A DNA stretch of 64,000 bases from Kalaharituber pfeilii (Eukaryota; Ascomycota; Pezizomycetes; Pezizales; Pezizaceae): NCBI GenBank assembly GCA_015179045.1, contig WHUZ01000034.1, forward strand, positions 434,001-498,000, in the 5' to 3' direction. Positions within the stretch are counted from its first letter, which is position 1; each line of letters opens with the position of its first letter. A program made the translations under genes and the position numbers. Positions 1 through 10,617 of the stretch are shown here, in pieces. Below the pieces are notes generated by a model, which searched no databases, had not been told where the DNA came from, and was given only the letters and a program-made list of their open reading frames with translations.

Positions 1-1173
1 TATAGGGAAGTCGACGAATTTGGTAGCACTGAACTCATCACACTTGTAGTCCGGTTGGCACTCACAGTTGCTTCGTCTGGAGACAAAGGATAGCAGTCCA
101 GGCGGGGCTACAAGCGCTCGTACTCTAACAATATGGGTGCGCTTCATCTCAATCGGATTTTTTGTCAAATCGGAAACTGGTTTTGGGTCCAAAAATCCAC
201 CGGAATTTATGCACACCAAGTCCTGAATATTGCATCAAGGCCCGCAAAATGCATCATATATATGCAGTTGTCACAAAAATCCGACCGGATTTTTTTCTGC
301 AAAAAAACGCGAAAATAAACCGGTTTAACTGGTTTATAACATGAAAATACCAGATAAAATTTTGTGTGGAGATGACCGGATTTTCCGGATTTTCCGGACT
401 TGATAAAATTCTGAAATCCGGAAAATCTGGCCAGATTTTTCTAATCTGAATACCGCTATTGAAATTAGATTCATAATCACAGAGAGTTTAATTTCACTTT
501 TCAAAAGAGGCAATCTGAAGTATAAGTAAGGTTATCATGTAACCCTCGCGGGTAGCGCAATACTTCTGCTCCCAGGATGAGCGGGAGGCGGGGAGAAACA
601 GTCAGCTTACTGCAAGGTGCCAAGGCCTGTCAATTTCCCCTGTCGTACCGAGGTCAATTTCCTAACCTCATCGCCACTGCCTCTAGGGAGGCACATTATG
701 GAGAATGGTACGGATCACAACGCTCCTAGGCATTCAACACGGTGTTGGGAATGTCGATGATCCATGTGATCATTCTAAGATTGCCTTTGTCAAGTGATTT
801 AATCTCGCCTTTCTGTAATGGGAGGATACGCATTATCAAATTTAGTCTTTTCGTATATCCTGTCAGAATACATTTAGATTCTTTTTTACCAAGAGACTAT
901 TCGCTCCCTCAGTAGTCCTTGGGAGCTCAATCTACTAGTTTCTACATGTCGAGAAGATATCTACATGATCCTTCAGCTCTCCTTATCCCTTCTTTGGCCA
1001 GCCTTCACTCTTCGCTTGACTTCCTAATTGGGTTTATGTAGCCTAACTGGCTACTTCCGGCAACCTCATCCAAACTAATCTGGTTACGTCCAAACCCAAC
1101 CATTTGGGTTTAGCCTACTTTCTTGTGCGACTTTATGCGAGTGAGGAGTGAGGAGTTACAGTTTTTCCCTTGC
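1..1173. other. AT-rich, gene-free left edge
   Basis: No coding region is supported here. The first 470 bases contain repeated short words built on CCGGATTTT (for example around 370-440), which looks like degenerate low-complexity or repeat DNA. The rest shows no open frame with codon structure and no RNA gene that I can recognise. Confidence 0.5.
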
Positions 1174-1262
1174 TACTAGCTAGTAAAATATGTATTCGGA
1201 TGTAGCGCATAATGTGCATTAGTACCCCTGTCCGAATATGATACATATTTTACTAGCTAGTA
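1174..1262. repeat. Fold-back MITE-like element, copy A
   Basis: An 89-bp near-palindrome. It begins TACTAGCTAGTAAAATATGT and ends with the reverse complement of that word. The inverted arms are about 27 bp and surround a ~30-bp loop containing GCGCATAATGTGCATTAG. The right arm carries a small TG insertion (CCGAATATGATACAT). The outer TA at each end fits a TA target duplication as used by Tc1/mariner-type elements; that assignment is inference. Two further copies lie at 1872-1955 and 2426-2509. Confidence 0.8.
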
Positions 1263-1302
1263 CAGTATACCAGATCTGTAAAATCCGGCCGGCATACTAG
1301 CC

Positions 1303-2411
1303 GAAAAAATAAGTGCATATTATGCGCTATGCAGTATTTGGTATAAACTAGCATATTTTCATATGGTTGGATGTGGATCTCCATAAGACCAGTCAAAATT
1401 TCATGATAGCATCCAATTTTTATTATGTCAAAAGTATCTGAACAGCTGATATAATAAATTTAGAACTTTATATCAACATGATAAATAGGTCTTAAAATTC
1501 CGAAAAACTACTCTTAGTGGCGGCTGGCCTGGGAGCTTTCTAGAGATACCCCGAGAGCTCTTCCAGAGGCTGTTCCGGATGCCGTTCTGGATGCCATTCT
1601 GGATGCCGTTTCGGAGGCGGTCCCGGAGGCTGTCCCGGAGGCTGTCTTGAGGGCTATTCTCACTCCTATTATATTCCGAGTATTAATTAATATTAATTTA
1701 TATACATATGGGCATCATGCTATATGATTATTCCCACTACCAGCATTAGAACAGCGCTACAATAGTAGTGAAATAAAATAGCAGTATCCTATCTCTGGTG
1801 GTAATACTCTCATTTGCACCTCTCACAGCTTCAAGATTTGTAGATAATTTAGCACACATATGTGCAACTCTTACTAGACAGTAAAATATGTATTCGGACA
1901 GGGGTACTAATGCACATTATGCGCTGTGTCCGAATACATATTTTACTAGCTAGTAGAAGCACATTTCAGCACATGTCAATTTCAATATTTTCAACTATTG
2001 TTAAGATCACCCTTATTGATAGTGGCTTGCTCATGCTATTCAGTACTGTATATGCAAATAACTTAATGCCCGAATAGCTACTCTTTTCTGGGGAATTATT
2101 TCAGAACCTATGAGAATATTAGTATCTTCCTTACTATGATAACGAGTCTTTATTTACCTTTTTGCTTGCCATCCTTGTAATATTATTAATATGTATAGAG
2201 TCCTTGTACTTGTGGTTATGTATGCTGAGGAAGAAAGACCCAAATTCATTATGTCAGCTGTCCGGATACTTCTGACATAATAAAAATTAGACGCTGTTAC
2301 GAAATCTGGACTTGGTCTCATGGGCAACCATACAAAAATATGCTAGTTTATACCAAATACTGCATAGCGCATAATATGCACTAATCCCCCGTCCAGATAC
2401 TTATTTTTTTC
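1303..2411. mobile_element. 1.1-kb inverted-repeat element with RIP-like arm divergence
   Basis: The left arm (about 1303-1461) and the reverse complement of the right arm (about 2242-2411) align over ~160 bp. They share blocks such as GCATATTATGCGCTATGCAG and TAATTTTTATTATGTC, or close variants. Several differences are C/T or G/A, for example CTGAACAGCTGATATAAT on the left against CCGGACAGCTGACATAAT on the right, and the right arm carries a ~17-bp insertion. The interior holds MITE copy B and no transposase that I can see. It reads as a non-autonomous or eroded DNA transposon remnant. Confidence 0.65.
1872..1955. repeat. Fold-back MITE-like element, copy B
   Basis: An 84-bp near-palindrome of the same family as copies A and C, but with the loop inverted: it reads CAGGGGTACTAATGCACATT, the reverse complement of the loop in A and C. 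The left end has one change (ACTAGACAG in place of ACTAGCTAG). It lies inside the 1.1-kb inverted-repeat element. Confidence 0.8.
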
Positions 2412-2425
2412 GGAAGGTTCCGTTA

Positions 2426-2509
2426 TACGAGCTAGTAAAATATGTATTCGGACACGGCGCATAATGTGCATTAGTACCCCTGTCCGAATACATATTTTAC
2501 TGGCTAGTA
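2426..2509. repeat. Fold-back MITE-like element, copy C
   Basis: An 84-bp near-palindrome with the loop in the same orientation as copy A. It starts TACGAGCTAGTAAAATATGT and ends TACTGGCTAGTA. It starts about 14 bp outside the right arm of the 1.1-kb inverted repeat, while copy A ends about 40 bp outside the left arm. Confidence 0.8.
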
Positions 2510-3149
2510 GAATAAATGCTTGGCAGAAATTGAACAGCTAAAAAAAATAGAATTTACCCAATTTAGAAGTGATTGACGATGACTGCCTAATTTAGTTTTG
2601 TAATGTCAAGTTTAGTCAAGGTGAATGGAAAGGCGGGGTAGCCAAGATTGGATGTATCAGCATTAGTGTATCCAGTATAGCAAATATTATTTGTATGGAG
2701 ACAGGGAGGGTAAGTGTCTGGCAATTCCTGTCCGATCCGGTTTTCTTAGTTTTGTATGGGAGCGGGATGTAGCAGCCTGAGAGCATCCGGTATAGCAAGA
2801 GAAAACTGTACTTGTTTCCTACAACAATGTGTGACCCAACTTTGATATTTGTGCGAAGAACTCATTAATCAAGGTCCACCCAAAATATATTCTTGTATGA
2901 TAATTAGATGTGTTGTACTGCTATACCTCTTGACCAAGAGTCCTAATAAGTAGGCCCCCCCCAGAAAGGCATTCCGGTAATATACAAGAATATTCTCAAT
3001 GCAGGTATCAAAGTCTAAACGTCAGTCTTTTGATCGGTTACCAGCTGCTCAGGATAGTCCAAGCAGGCTCAAATTAGAGAGGAACCTGGATCCTTCATTA
3101 AGTGCTAAGCACCTCCCTTAGCTACGATAGGGATCTCATATAGCGATCG
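2510..3149. other. Intergenic; possible upstream part of the HNH relic
   Basis: There is no firm gene. A short open stretch on the plus strand at about 3004-3120 (residues including SKSKRQSFDRLPAAQ) has a coding look. It could be an upstream exon of the HNH-nuclease relic that follows, but I could not connect it by consistent splicing. Confidence 0.3.
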
Positions 3150-3890
3150 ATGCACAGGTGCGTGCTTCGTCAACCTCTGGGGTATCTCCTCAGTCCAGTT
3201 TCCTTCTTAACAATTAAAAATCCTCGACAGATTTCACCAATTGGACTGTTCAATCAAGATGGTATCCGCTATCATTTTCGCAATGTGACCAGTCCCGGTA
3301 TCACACTCCGAGAGCTTATCCAAAATGGTTCAGTCGCTGAATCAAATTTACTGGAGATGCCTAGCATCATTTTCGTGACGGAGAGTGCTCCTATCCATGT
3401 ACGAGAGTGTACATCCGGCCATATCGCATCCAGGATCGCCAATAGCCTCCTACCGGGAATCTACGACTTTTTTGCAATGGTACGTATTTGTTCTTGTTGA
3501 TCATGAATCATCACGGAGGTCGGGTTCGGGGTGTGAGTCAGGGACGGGAGATATGTGGTGGTTTTCAGATACGGGAATAGGATGCATTTTACGGCTGGAG
3601 CAATTTTGAGGCCTCGCATATCTTTTCTACGGAAAGGAGGCCTCTGGATCGAATGGGCTATGGGATCGATCACTAACTTGGACGATCTGGTGGGAGTGTT
3701 GAAGGGTAACCTCAGTTCAGAATTGCCTTCTACTCTTGAGATGTACTTTCGCCCTTCGACCAGTACATCTTGTCCACAAATCCCGATGTGAATTCACTTT
3801 TTTTGGTTTGTTTTCTGTGAAACTGATTGGTTATAGGATGGTTACAAGTTTGTCGCGCTTGGGGTTGTTGCGCTAGGAGCGGACAGATAA
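3150..3890 (+). pseudogene. HNH-endonuclease domain gene relic
   Basis: The fragments match the fungal HNH_2-type nuclease domain in order. A first open segment ends at about 3479 (donor GTACGT at 3480). A second begins at 3581 after GAATAG and reads DAFYGWSNFEASHIF, equivalent to the family's 'F-[DE]-A-A-H-I-F-P' histidine motif. Then comes a shifted-frame segment, TNLDDLVGVLKGN (family: T-D-[LM]-D-D). The frame then returns to FDQYILSTNPD. After an intron at 3788-3836 (GTGAAT...TTATAG) it ends DGYKFVALG...GADR with stop at 3888-3890, matching 'D-Q-Y-x-F-S-x-N-P-D-D-G-Y-K'. The frame moves by one base near 3660-3672 and back near 3740-3755, and an in-frame stop (TAA) lies in the first frame. 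The relic looks inactivated by paired small indels. The N-terminal portion (3150-3479) is not recognised. Confidence 0.55.
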
Positions 3891-6393
3891 AATCTCGATC
3901 CCGTATGCCAAAATGCGGCGCATTCGCAGAGAGTATCCGATGAGCTTCTCAGAGGGCACTTTGTCAATCCGTGCTGGCCAATATGAGAGGCGCCGGGAGT
4001 CCATTTTTGAGCAAGATTCCCGGCGAGAATGGATACAATAGCCCCGACACAGCAAGGTCCGTACGCACAGAGAGATAGAGATGCAGTTGCCGTCCAGTAG
4101 ATGGAATCTGTGTGAAGGGTTATATAGAGGTGTTACATTAGGACAATGTACAGTATATAGTTCTGATGTTTAGGTTAGTCGTATAGTTTTAAGGAACAAA
4201 AAACTAAACTAGTAAAAACATCTCATGAATTCTTTTTGTGTCAAGAATTTATTATATTATTATTGAAAACTGACGGACCCTATGCAGCAATAAGGGGGTT
4301 GCAATCCAAAAAATTGGAGGATTGTTAGAAGGCACCCGAAGTTTCGTACCTGGTTATGTTATCGATTTCCAAATGGGTGCTTGCAATTGGTCTAGTCTTG
4401 TTATATTGGTCCGAGGCTATGCAATTCCAAATTGGGTTCTAGTCTCGTAACCAGATTGGGTTCTTGGAACCGACGGGCTCTATCCCTCCCGTTGTTGAAA
4501 CACGAAAATTTGCTGCCGGTCTTTGATTTGATAATCGAGTTGTCTAAAGAACTGCTTGTGGTCAGCTCAGTCTGTCTTAGACCAAATTTTTGTTATTTCT
4601 ATACTTAAAATGGCCTCGCTATGATACGCACTCAACAATGGAAGGGAATATTTGTAGATCCCGCTGTGAACGTCCATATGTTTTGCGAAAGGTACCTGGA
4701 ACATGTTTTGGATGCCTCCAACCGTCAACAGCCCGCGAGAAGCAGAGGCTGTACATTAATTTCTTAAAAAAAAAAACGAAAACCAGTACCGATCAGAAAC
4801 ATGAAAAAGTTTCGACCGGTCACTACGGGAAACCCTCTCATATTTCCGTTTCTCCCGCTTGTGTGCTCTTGTTGCAAGCGGTGACTATCATAGCTTGGGA
4901 CCAAACCACAATGAGTTATATTTGATATCAAGGTTTCCTTCGCATTTCGCAGCTGTACCACTATCGCTATAGTTTCCTCTTCTGGTCGAATAAAGTAATT
5001 AAGCTTCGCTGGCCATGCTTTCGCCTGCAGTTTGGCAACAATTCAATTACTCAGTCTCTATATTATACCGCACATCTTCACAGTAGGTTACAGTCCACTT
5101 TCCCAGGTTCTCCCATGTACGCGAAGGTGCCAGTCGAATGATTAGCCCGTTACCAAGTGAGGAGTGCTCCTGTGGTCGACATTCCAGTGCCATGGGTCTG
5201 GCAAAGGCTAAACCAGAGCAGTGATGAGCACATATCGGCACAACCAGACTGCGGTATTGAAACTCACTTTAGTCCCGGCGCTTTACCGGTGCCACTACTG
5301 TTGGCGCTGGCTACTCCGTAACCAAGAAGGTCTTCCCTGCCATCCAAGCCCTGCCGTGACACATCAATCCCGTGCATAAGCTTAATTTCACCCGGGATTG
5401 GCGCGTGGGGGTGGTGGTGCGGGTCGGCATTTCAAACGCAAATCGATGGATGTTGCCATAGAAGACATCCTTGCTAAGGGCAATGCTCTCGGGCGAAGAG
5501 CCTCTCCCCTTCACAACCAGGTTCTGGTCTTGTTCCTGCATTGAAGTACCTACTGCAGATAATGGATCACAACCTCGTTATTTCTTCCCCTCCCTAGACC
5601 CCAGTACCCCTTACCTCTCATACACCCCTCGCTCGATCCATTTTGAATTAGGTGCTGTTGCCCAACGTGTCTTGAATATTATATGCATTCGCTAATGAGA
5701 ACTGTGGTGATGATTACAATGTTGGAAGATACAGTACCAGCTGGAGGCAGGTCATCCCACGCGTCCCCTTCCGCAAAAACAAACAACTCCAATAGTGGGC
5801 ACATAATATTGCGAGGTGTTGTACCATACTTTGTCTATCTGGCAATACCCTACTTATGGCTGCAGAGACAGAACTGTCAAGCAGTGTCGCGCTGGTTGAA
5901 AAGCCAATAATAGCCCCTGAATCTCTGCTCTCGTGCACTGAATCTCCTGACAATGGGTTTTGGAGCTAGCGTGGGGTGAGAATCTTGGAGCAAAGTTGGG
6001 GGCCTGTGCCAACAAATGTACCATTCCAGAGATCTGAGAAAGCAGTTGCTTCGGATCTTTTCTTTAGTTTCCAAAGGAGGTGTACGTGCGTTGCATATGT
6101 GCATGTGTGCGTGTGCGTCTGTGTTGGGGTGGGTGTGAGTGGCGATGGGTGAGTGCGTTACATAACTGAGTGGATCCCTCGAGGCTGCCCTCTCGTGGAC
6201 GTTCTGATTTTTTTAAGAGGGATATTTCACGCCCAACAAGGAATTGGCAACAGCACGCTTACGACCCTCACTTGGGGAGTAGGCTCCCTCCTATCGGATA
6301 TCTCCAGTGTTGATATTCGCTGCCTTCCCCCACATTCTGGCCGCGAACACCTTCAGAGGTTGTAAGGTACCAGACCCGCATGCATCTATCACG
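3891..6393. other. Intergenic, 2.5 kb
   Basis: No gene is supported. On the minus strand, open fragments at 5047-5241 and 5311-5541 look mildly protein-like, but I could not join them with a consistent splice phase or match them to a family. The stretch at 6080-6150 is GT-rich (GTGTGCGTGTGCGTCTGTGT). The promoter of the rhodopsin-domain gene must lie at the right end; no specific element was identified. Confidence 0.4.
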
Positions 6394-8499
6394 ATGTCCA
6401 TATATCCATCTTCAGAAGTTCGGGAAAACTGGCCTGAACCCAACTATGATAATCCTGATACTCGTGCTCCGGGCCTCAGGGCCGGAGTAGTGCTCAGTGT
6501 GGCTGTGGCTGCATTTATAGTTGCTTTACGGATCTATACCAGATTATTCATTGTGAAGACGATGGGCATTGATGATTATCTCATCTCAGCAGCGATGGTA
6601 TGTTCTATTTTCATTTATTTTCAATACATTTACATATTTTTCAGCAAAGGAGGCCTGCTAACAATGAATTTCTTTACATCAGATTATTTCAATGGCTGTC
6701 TTATGCGTAGGACTGCAAGGTAACTTCACATTTATTGAGGCGCAAATATTTCCTAGTGTTAATGTTTTCGGGAATATAGGAACACAAAATGGTTGGGGTG
6801 TCCACGTTTGGGACCTTCCTAAGGAGCTGTTCGCTGCTTCTCGTCACGTACGTCCTTCTGCCACAATTGATGCGCCGGCGTGGTGCTGATTCCGTACTGT
6901 TTTGACAGTATTCATACCTTGCACAAGTGTGCTTCGTTCCCATTACGACACTAACTAAATTTTCGATCTTGTATTCGTATCTGCGTATCTCACCAAACTT
7001 GGCCTTTCAATGTCGTGTGTATTTTCTCGGCGCTTGGGTGGCATTATGGTGTTGTGCTAGCTTTTTTGCTCTCGTTTTTCGGTGCTACCCCGTCAGAGCC
7101 TACTGGGTAGACGATCTCGAGAATGCGCATTGCATCAACTCTGCAGCACTGATTTTAGCCTCCGGCGCTCTCAACACCATTACCGACCTGACTCTTGCCT
7201 TCCTACCAGCGCCAATGTTATGGAAGGCAAGGCTTCCCAAGAAGGAACGTGGGGGATTGGTGTTACTGTTTGCTTTCGCAGGTACTGTTTGTGTTGTCGG
7301 CGTAGCCCGATGGGGGATATTTTACGACACTATCAACAAGGACGTTTTCGATTGTACTTGTGAGTCATTTTATTCCTTTCGTGGTTTTATGACGATATTT
7401 TGCTGACGGGTGCATAGGGGGAGGGGGTGTCGCTGTGATTCTTGGGATGGTAGAAAACAACACAGGCATCATTGGTGCAAGTCTACCCGCACTGCGTCCT
7501 TTCTGCAACAGGTACTGTCCTAGCAGGCGCCAAAGCGATATAGCCGAGCAACTTCGAAGTGGTGTTGGATCAGACAAAAATGAGAATTCTCCTGGTCAGC
7601 CGACTGGATCTCCAGATCTTGAGCGTGGTACAACAAATGCAGAGGAAGCAATTTCTGGTGTTGGTGGGTTTTATTTTGCAGCGACCACACCATTTGATGC
7701 CAATAAATCGACGAATGCGACTAATTCCACATTGAAGTCCCAATGCAAAAAGCATATCGCAGCGGGTCTGTTCAAAAATTCTGATTCGACCAGGAGAGAA
7801 AAGCAGTCATCAAAACGATCTTCTATTACGACGCGAAGAGCAAGCTTCATGGGTGCTGAGGATACCGAAGTGAGAAGAGTCCCAACCGGAAGGACTTGGC
7901 TTTCGCTGGACGATGAGGATGAGGATGTGATGCGAAGGCATCGGAAAACACTTAGTGATGCCTCAATAATGCATTCATATGGGGAGAAAGCCGCTGGCAT
8001 GGATATTGAGGTGGAGCAATTACAAAGGAGTGCAACAAACCGAATGGAACAGGAGACACGGCAGGCCGAATCAAGGTCTCCAACACCACCGCTTCCTCCA
8101 GGGATTGAAATTAGCAAGGGAGCCTTCTGCTTCGCTGCCACACCAGCAGCAGATCCAACAACTACACCAGCCCCTACTCCGACCATTTCAACTGCAAAAT
8201 CCTCGAAAGCGTCACTGAGGCTCGCGGGCAACGAAGTTTATGACTCTCACGTTCAAATTCATCAGCATAATCATGATTTGCCGACGCTCCCATCGGCAGC
8301 CGTAACGGCATCATCGTCCTACCCCGGGGAGAAGAGGAGGGAGACGAAGCGCTGGATTGCGGAGCTTTCTATTCCATTTATTTCCGGATCGAGGTCTCGA
8401 CAAAGGAGGGTGACATTAGAGAGCACTGACACAATAGAGTTGGGAAAGGCGGGGAAACTAGGAATTGCTGTGGAAGAATCCAATGTTTCAAAGTGCTAG
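6394..8499 (+). CDS. Fungal rhodopsin-domain integral membrane protein
   Basis: Five exons: 6394-6597, 6683-6719, 6780-6847, 6909-7359 and 7418-8499. Introns are 85, 60, 61 and 58 nt, all GT-AG and phase-consistent, giving 613 residues. The ATG at 6394 is the first that leads into the conserved N-terminus. The first ~290 residues carry several hydrophobic helices typical of the fungal rhodopsin-like family (PF20684, also called SAT-like/PTH11-type). Family signatures visible are the FIVALRIYTRLF helix followed by MGIDDYL, the TLTKFSILYSYLRI helix, the conserved cysteine in RCYPVRAYW, and the NTITDLTLAFLPAPMLW helix. Charged KKERGG loops follow the helices. The last ~300 residues are a polar Ser/Thr/Pro-rich tail, presumably cytosolic, with no recognised domain. 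Such proteins are proposed surface sensors, but no ligand can be inferred and no retinal-binding lysine is evident. Family call is strong, exact role unknown. Confidence 0.88.
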
Positions 8500-10617
8500 A
8501 GGAGGTGTCAGGGCGACCTGAAATCAAGCAAAACGGGGTGAATATTAAAAAGTACTCGAGAAGGAATCGTGGAGGTATCATCTGGAGGTTTTAAGCAAGG
8601 GTAGAGCACCCTCTACTATATGTACATGTTTCTTGAATTATGGGTATTTTCCTGTTGGTTATTCTCATTTTCTCTGGTTCATTGCAATTGGGTACTGGTG
8701 TGGCATTATTTCTTTTGTTCTCGGTTTTCCTTTGTGGATTGGCATATTGTTATCGCATTACCCTCAACATCCATCCGAGCACTCACTGCACCTACATTTA
8801 TGCATGGTGTGTGTATTTTTGGAAGTATGTGGCATATTTTCACGCATGCTTTGCCGCACACTTCATACAAATTTCTTACGTTTCTTTTGCTTTCCACTCA
8901 CAATTGTCTACGCAACAAATCTATACCCTCTTCAGACTGCGACACGAGTTTTCACTAAGCATCATGGCGTTTATTCAAATTTTTATTCACATTTTATATT
9001 TCGACTATTTGTGTGGGCCTGGATTTATGGGAATGGTTTTTGTGGATTTTCTGGGAGTCGCATTTTCCCCTTTGGGTCTTTTTTGTATTTTTTCGGTTAG
9101 CGGTCTTTGCTTGTTCCGCTAGGTAGATAGTCCGCAGCTAAGGGTTTTTGGGGGGTCAAGGAAGGAGGAAGTTAGGACAATCGGTTGGGGTTGGGATTGG
9201 GAAATGGAAAGGTAGGTTGCTTTATATGTAAGCAGTGAGAATCAAAATAAGGAACAAGGATATTCTCATGAACTAGACTTCGTGGGAAGAATACGGTAAA
9301 TGAGCAAATGATTTCAACGTTACACTACTTATTGTTGAGTTTTATATAAATACACATTTACACAAATTACCCTTATATTAAGTACATAAATTCTTTTTAC
9401 ACCCCGAACTCCTATAGGAAATGCTTGCTGTTGAGGGCAGGGGGCCATTGAATAAATGTTGCAAAGCACTAGAGCTAACAAGGCTCCGAAAACCAACATG
9501 GAAATTTTGTACTTTGGCCCAATCTGTATCAACAGGCATAGTTTTACTTAGCGTGGAACGACTCTGATGTGTTTGCACTATCAGCTGCTATTCTGGGGCC
9601 ACTGGCGTTGTGATGAAGGTATATCATGGTGTATGCTATAGCTGAAAAACGGGCACAGCACCCGCTGGCATTGCAAGTTTCCTGGGACAGTTGGAAGCGA
9701 CAGGTAGAGGGAAACTGGGGATTTTTTCAATTGCGATGGATCTGTAGGACTTTGTGTAATTTTTATTTTTATTTGTTTTAGTTTGTTTTCTGCTGGAGGA
9801 AAGGAAGGGAAGTCTAAAAAAAACAAAAAATCGCGTTGTTTAGGGTAAGCATTTTGGTTCGAAGGACCACAGAACGGGCAATGGTGTGCACTCTACGGCG
9901 TGTATGGCATATTTCATATTTATAAGAAATCTTCTCATTTCGTAGGAATCAAACCAATGCTTATCTAAAATCAATGTACAGTCGGAGTACGATAACAGTT
10001 GAAAAGATACCTCGAGAGATGTTATAACTACCTTGTAAGAAAAAAAAAAAGAAAAAAAAAAAAAACATCTTGTTCTGGCTTGAGACCAAGGTCGAAAATG
10101 GAAAACTAACAAAAATAAAAAGTTTATTCCATGAACTTTGAAGCTACCTATTTCTGGGTGCGGTGTGTAGGCTTTACGACATGAGAGCCGTACACCTGAA
10201 GCTTACATATGGCAGAACAGCCGGGATGTCTCGTTTTCTTCAGTCTATCTTATTTACTGGAAGCATTATATGATATCGAGGCCTCACACTAAGATTATCT
10301 CAAGGTACAAGAATTTCATCTACCGACGCCCAGTCACCAGACATAGAGTGCTTCAACCTATAGCCTTCTTCCAGTCAGTGGGTACTGGATTCGTATTAGA
10401 GCTGTCATGGCCGGAAGGCTAAGCTCACTACAATTATGTCATGTAACCTGATTGCATGAGAGGTATTTGAGAGATACAACATGTGGAGGTGCTCTGTGAG
10501 ATGCAATGGGACCAATCAGTTGACATGATGGTAAATCAGATCGATGCCCCTCGTCACGGTATCGCTCTAGGTGTCCAAGCTTATGAATGCATGCCCATGA
10601 GAACGTTATTACCTTGT
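8500..10617. other. Intergenic, 2.1 kb, AT-rich
   Basis: The stretch holds the 3' flanks of two genes transcribed toward each other (rhodopsin-domain gene on plus, XRCC2-like gene on minus). Overlapping open frames at 8620-9122 are phenylalanine-rich translations of T-rich DNA and show no protein signature. A-tracts sit near 10039-10065. Nothing else was recognised. Confidence 0.5.

Noticed and set aside
5047..5541. Two minus-strand fragments that read as plausible protein (for example LAPSRTWENLGKWTV)
   Set aside because: I could not find a donor and acceptor pair that joins them in phase, and neither resembles a known family.
7671..8231. 186-residue minus-strand frame inside the rhodopsin-domain gene
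   Set aside because: Antisense shadow of the Ser/Thr/Pro-rich tail exon, with no independent signals.
8620..9122. Overlapping open frames of 112-160 residues with hydrophobic, Phe-rich translations
   Set aside because: T-rich DNA produces hydrophobic residues in all frames; no start context, splice partners or family pattern, and it lies in the 3' flank of the rhodopsin-domain gene.
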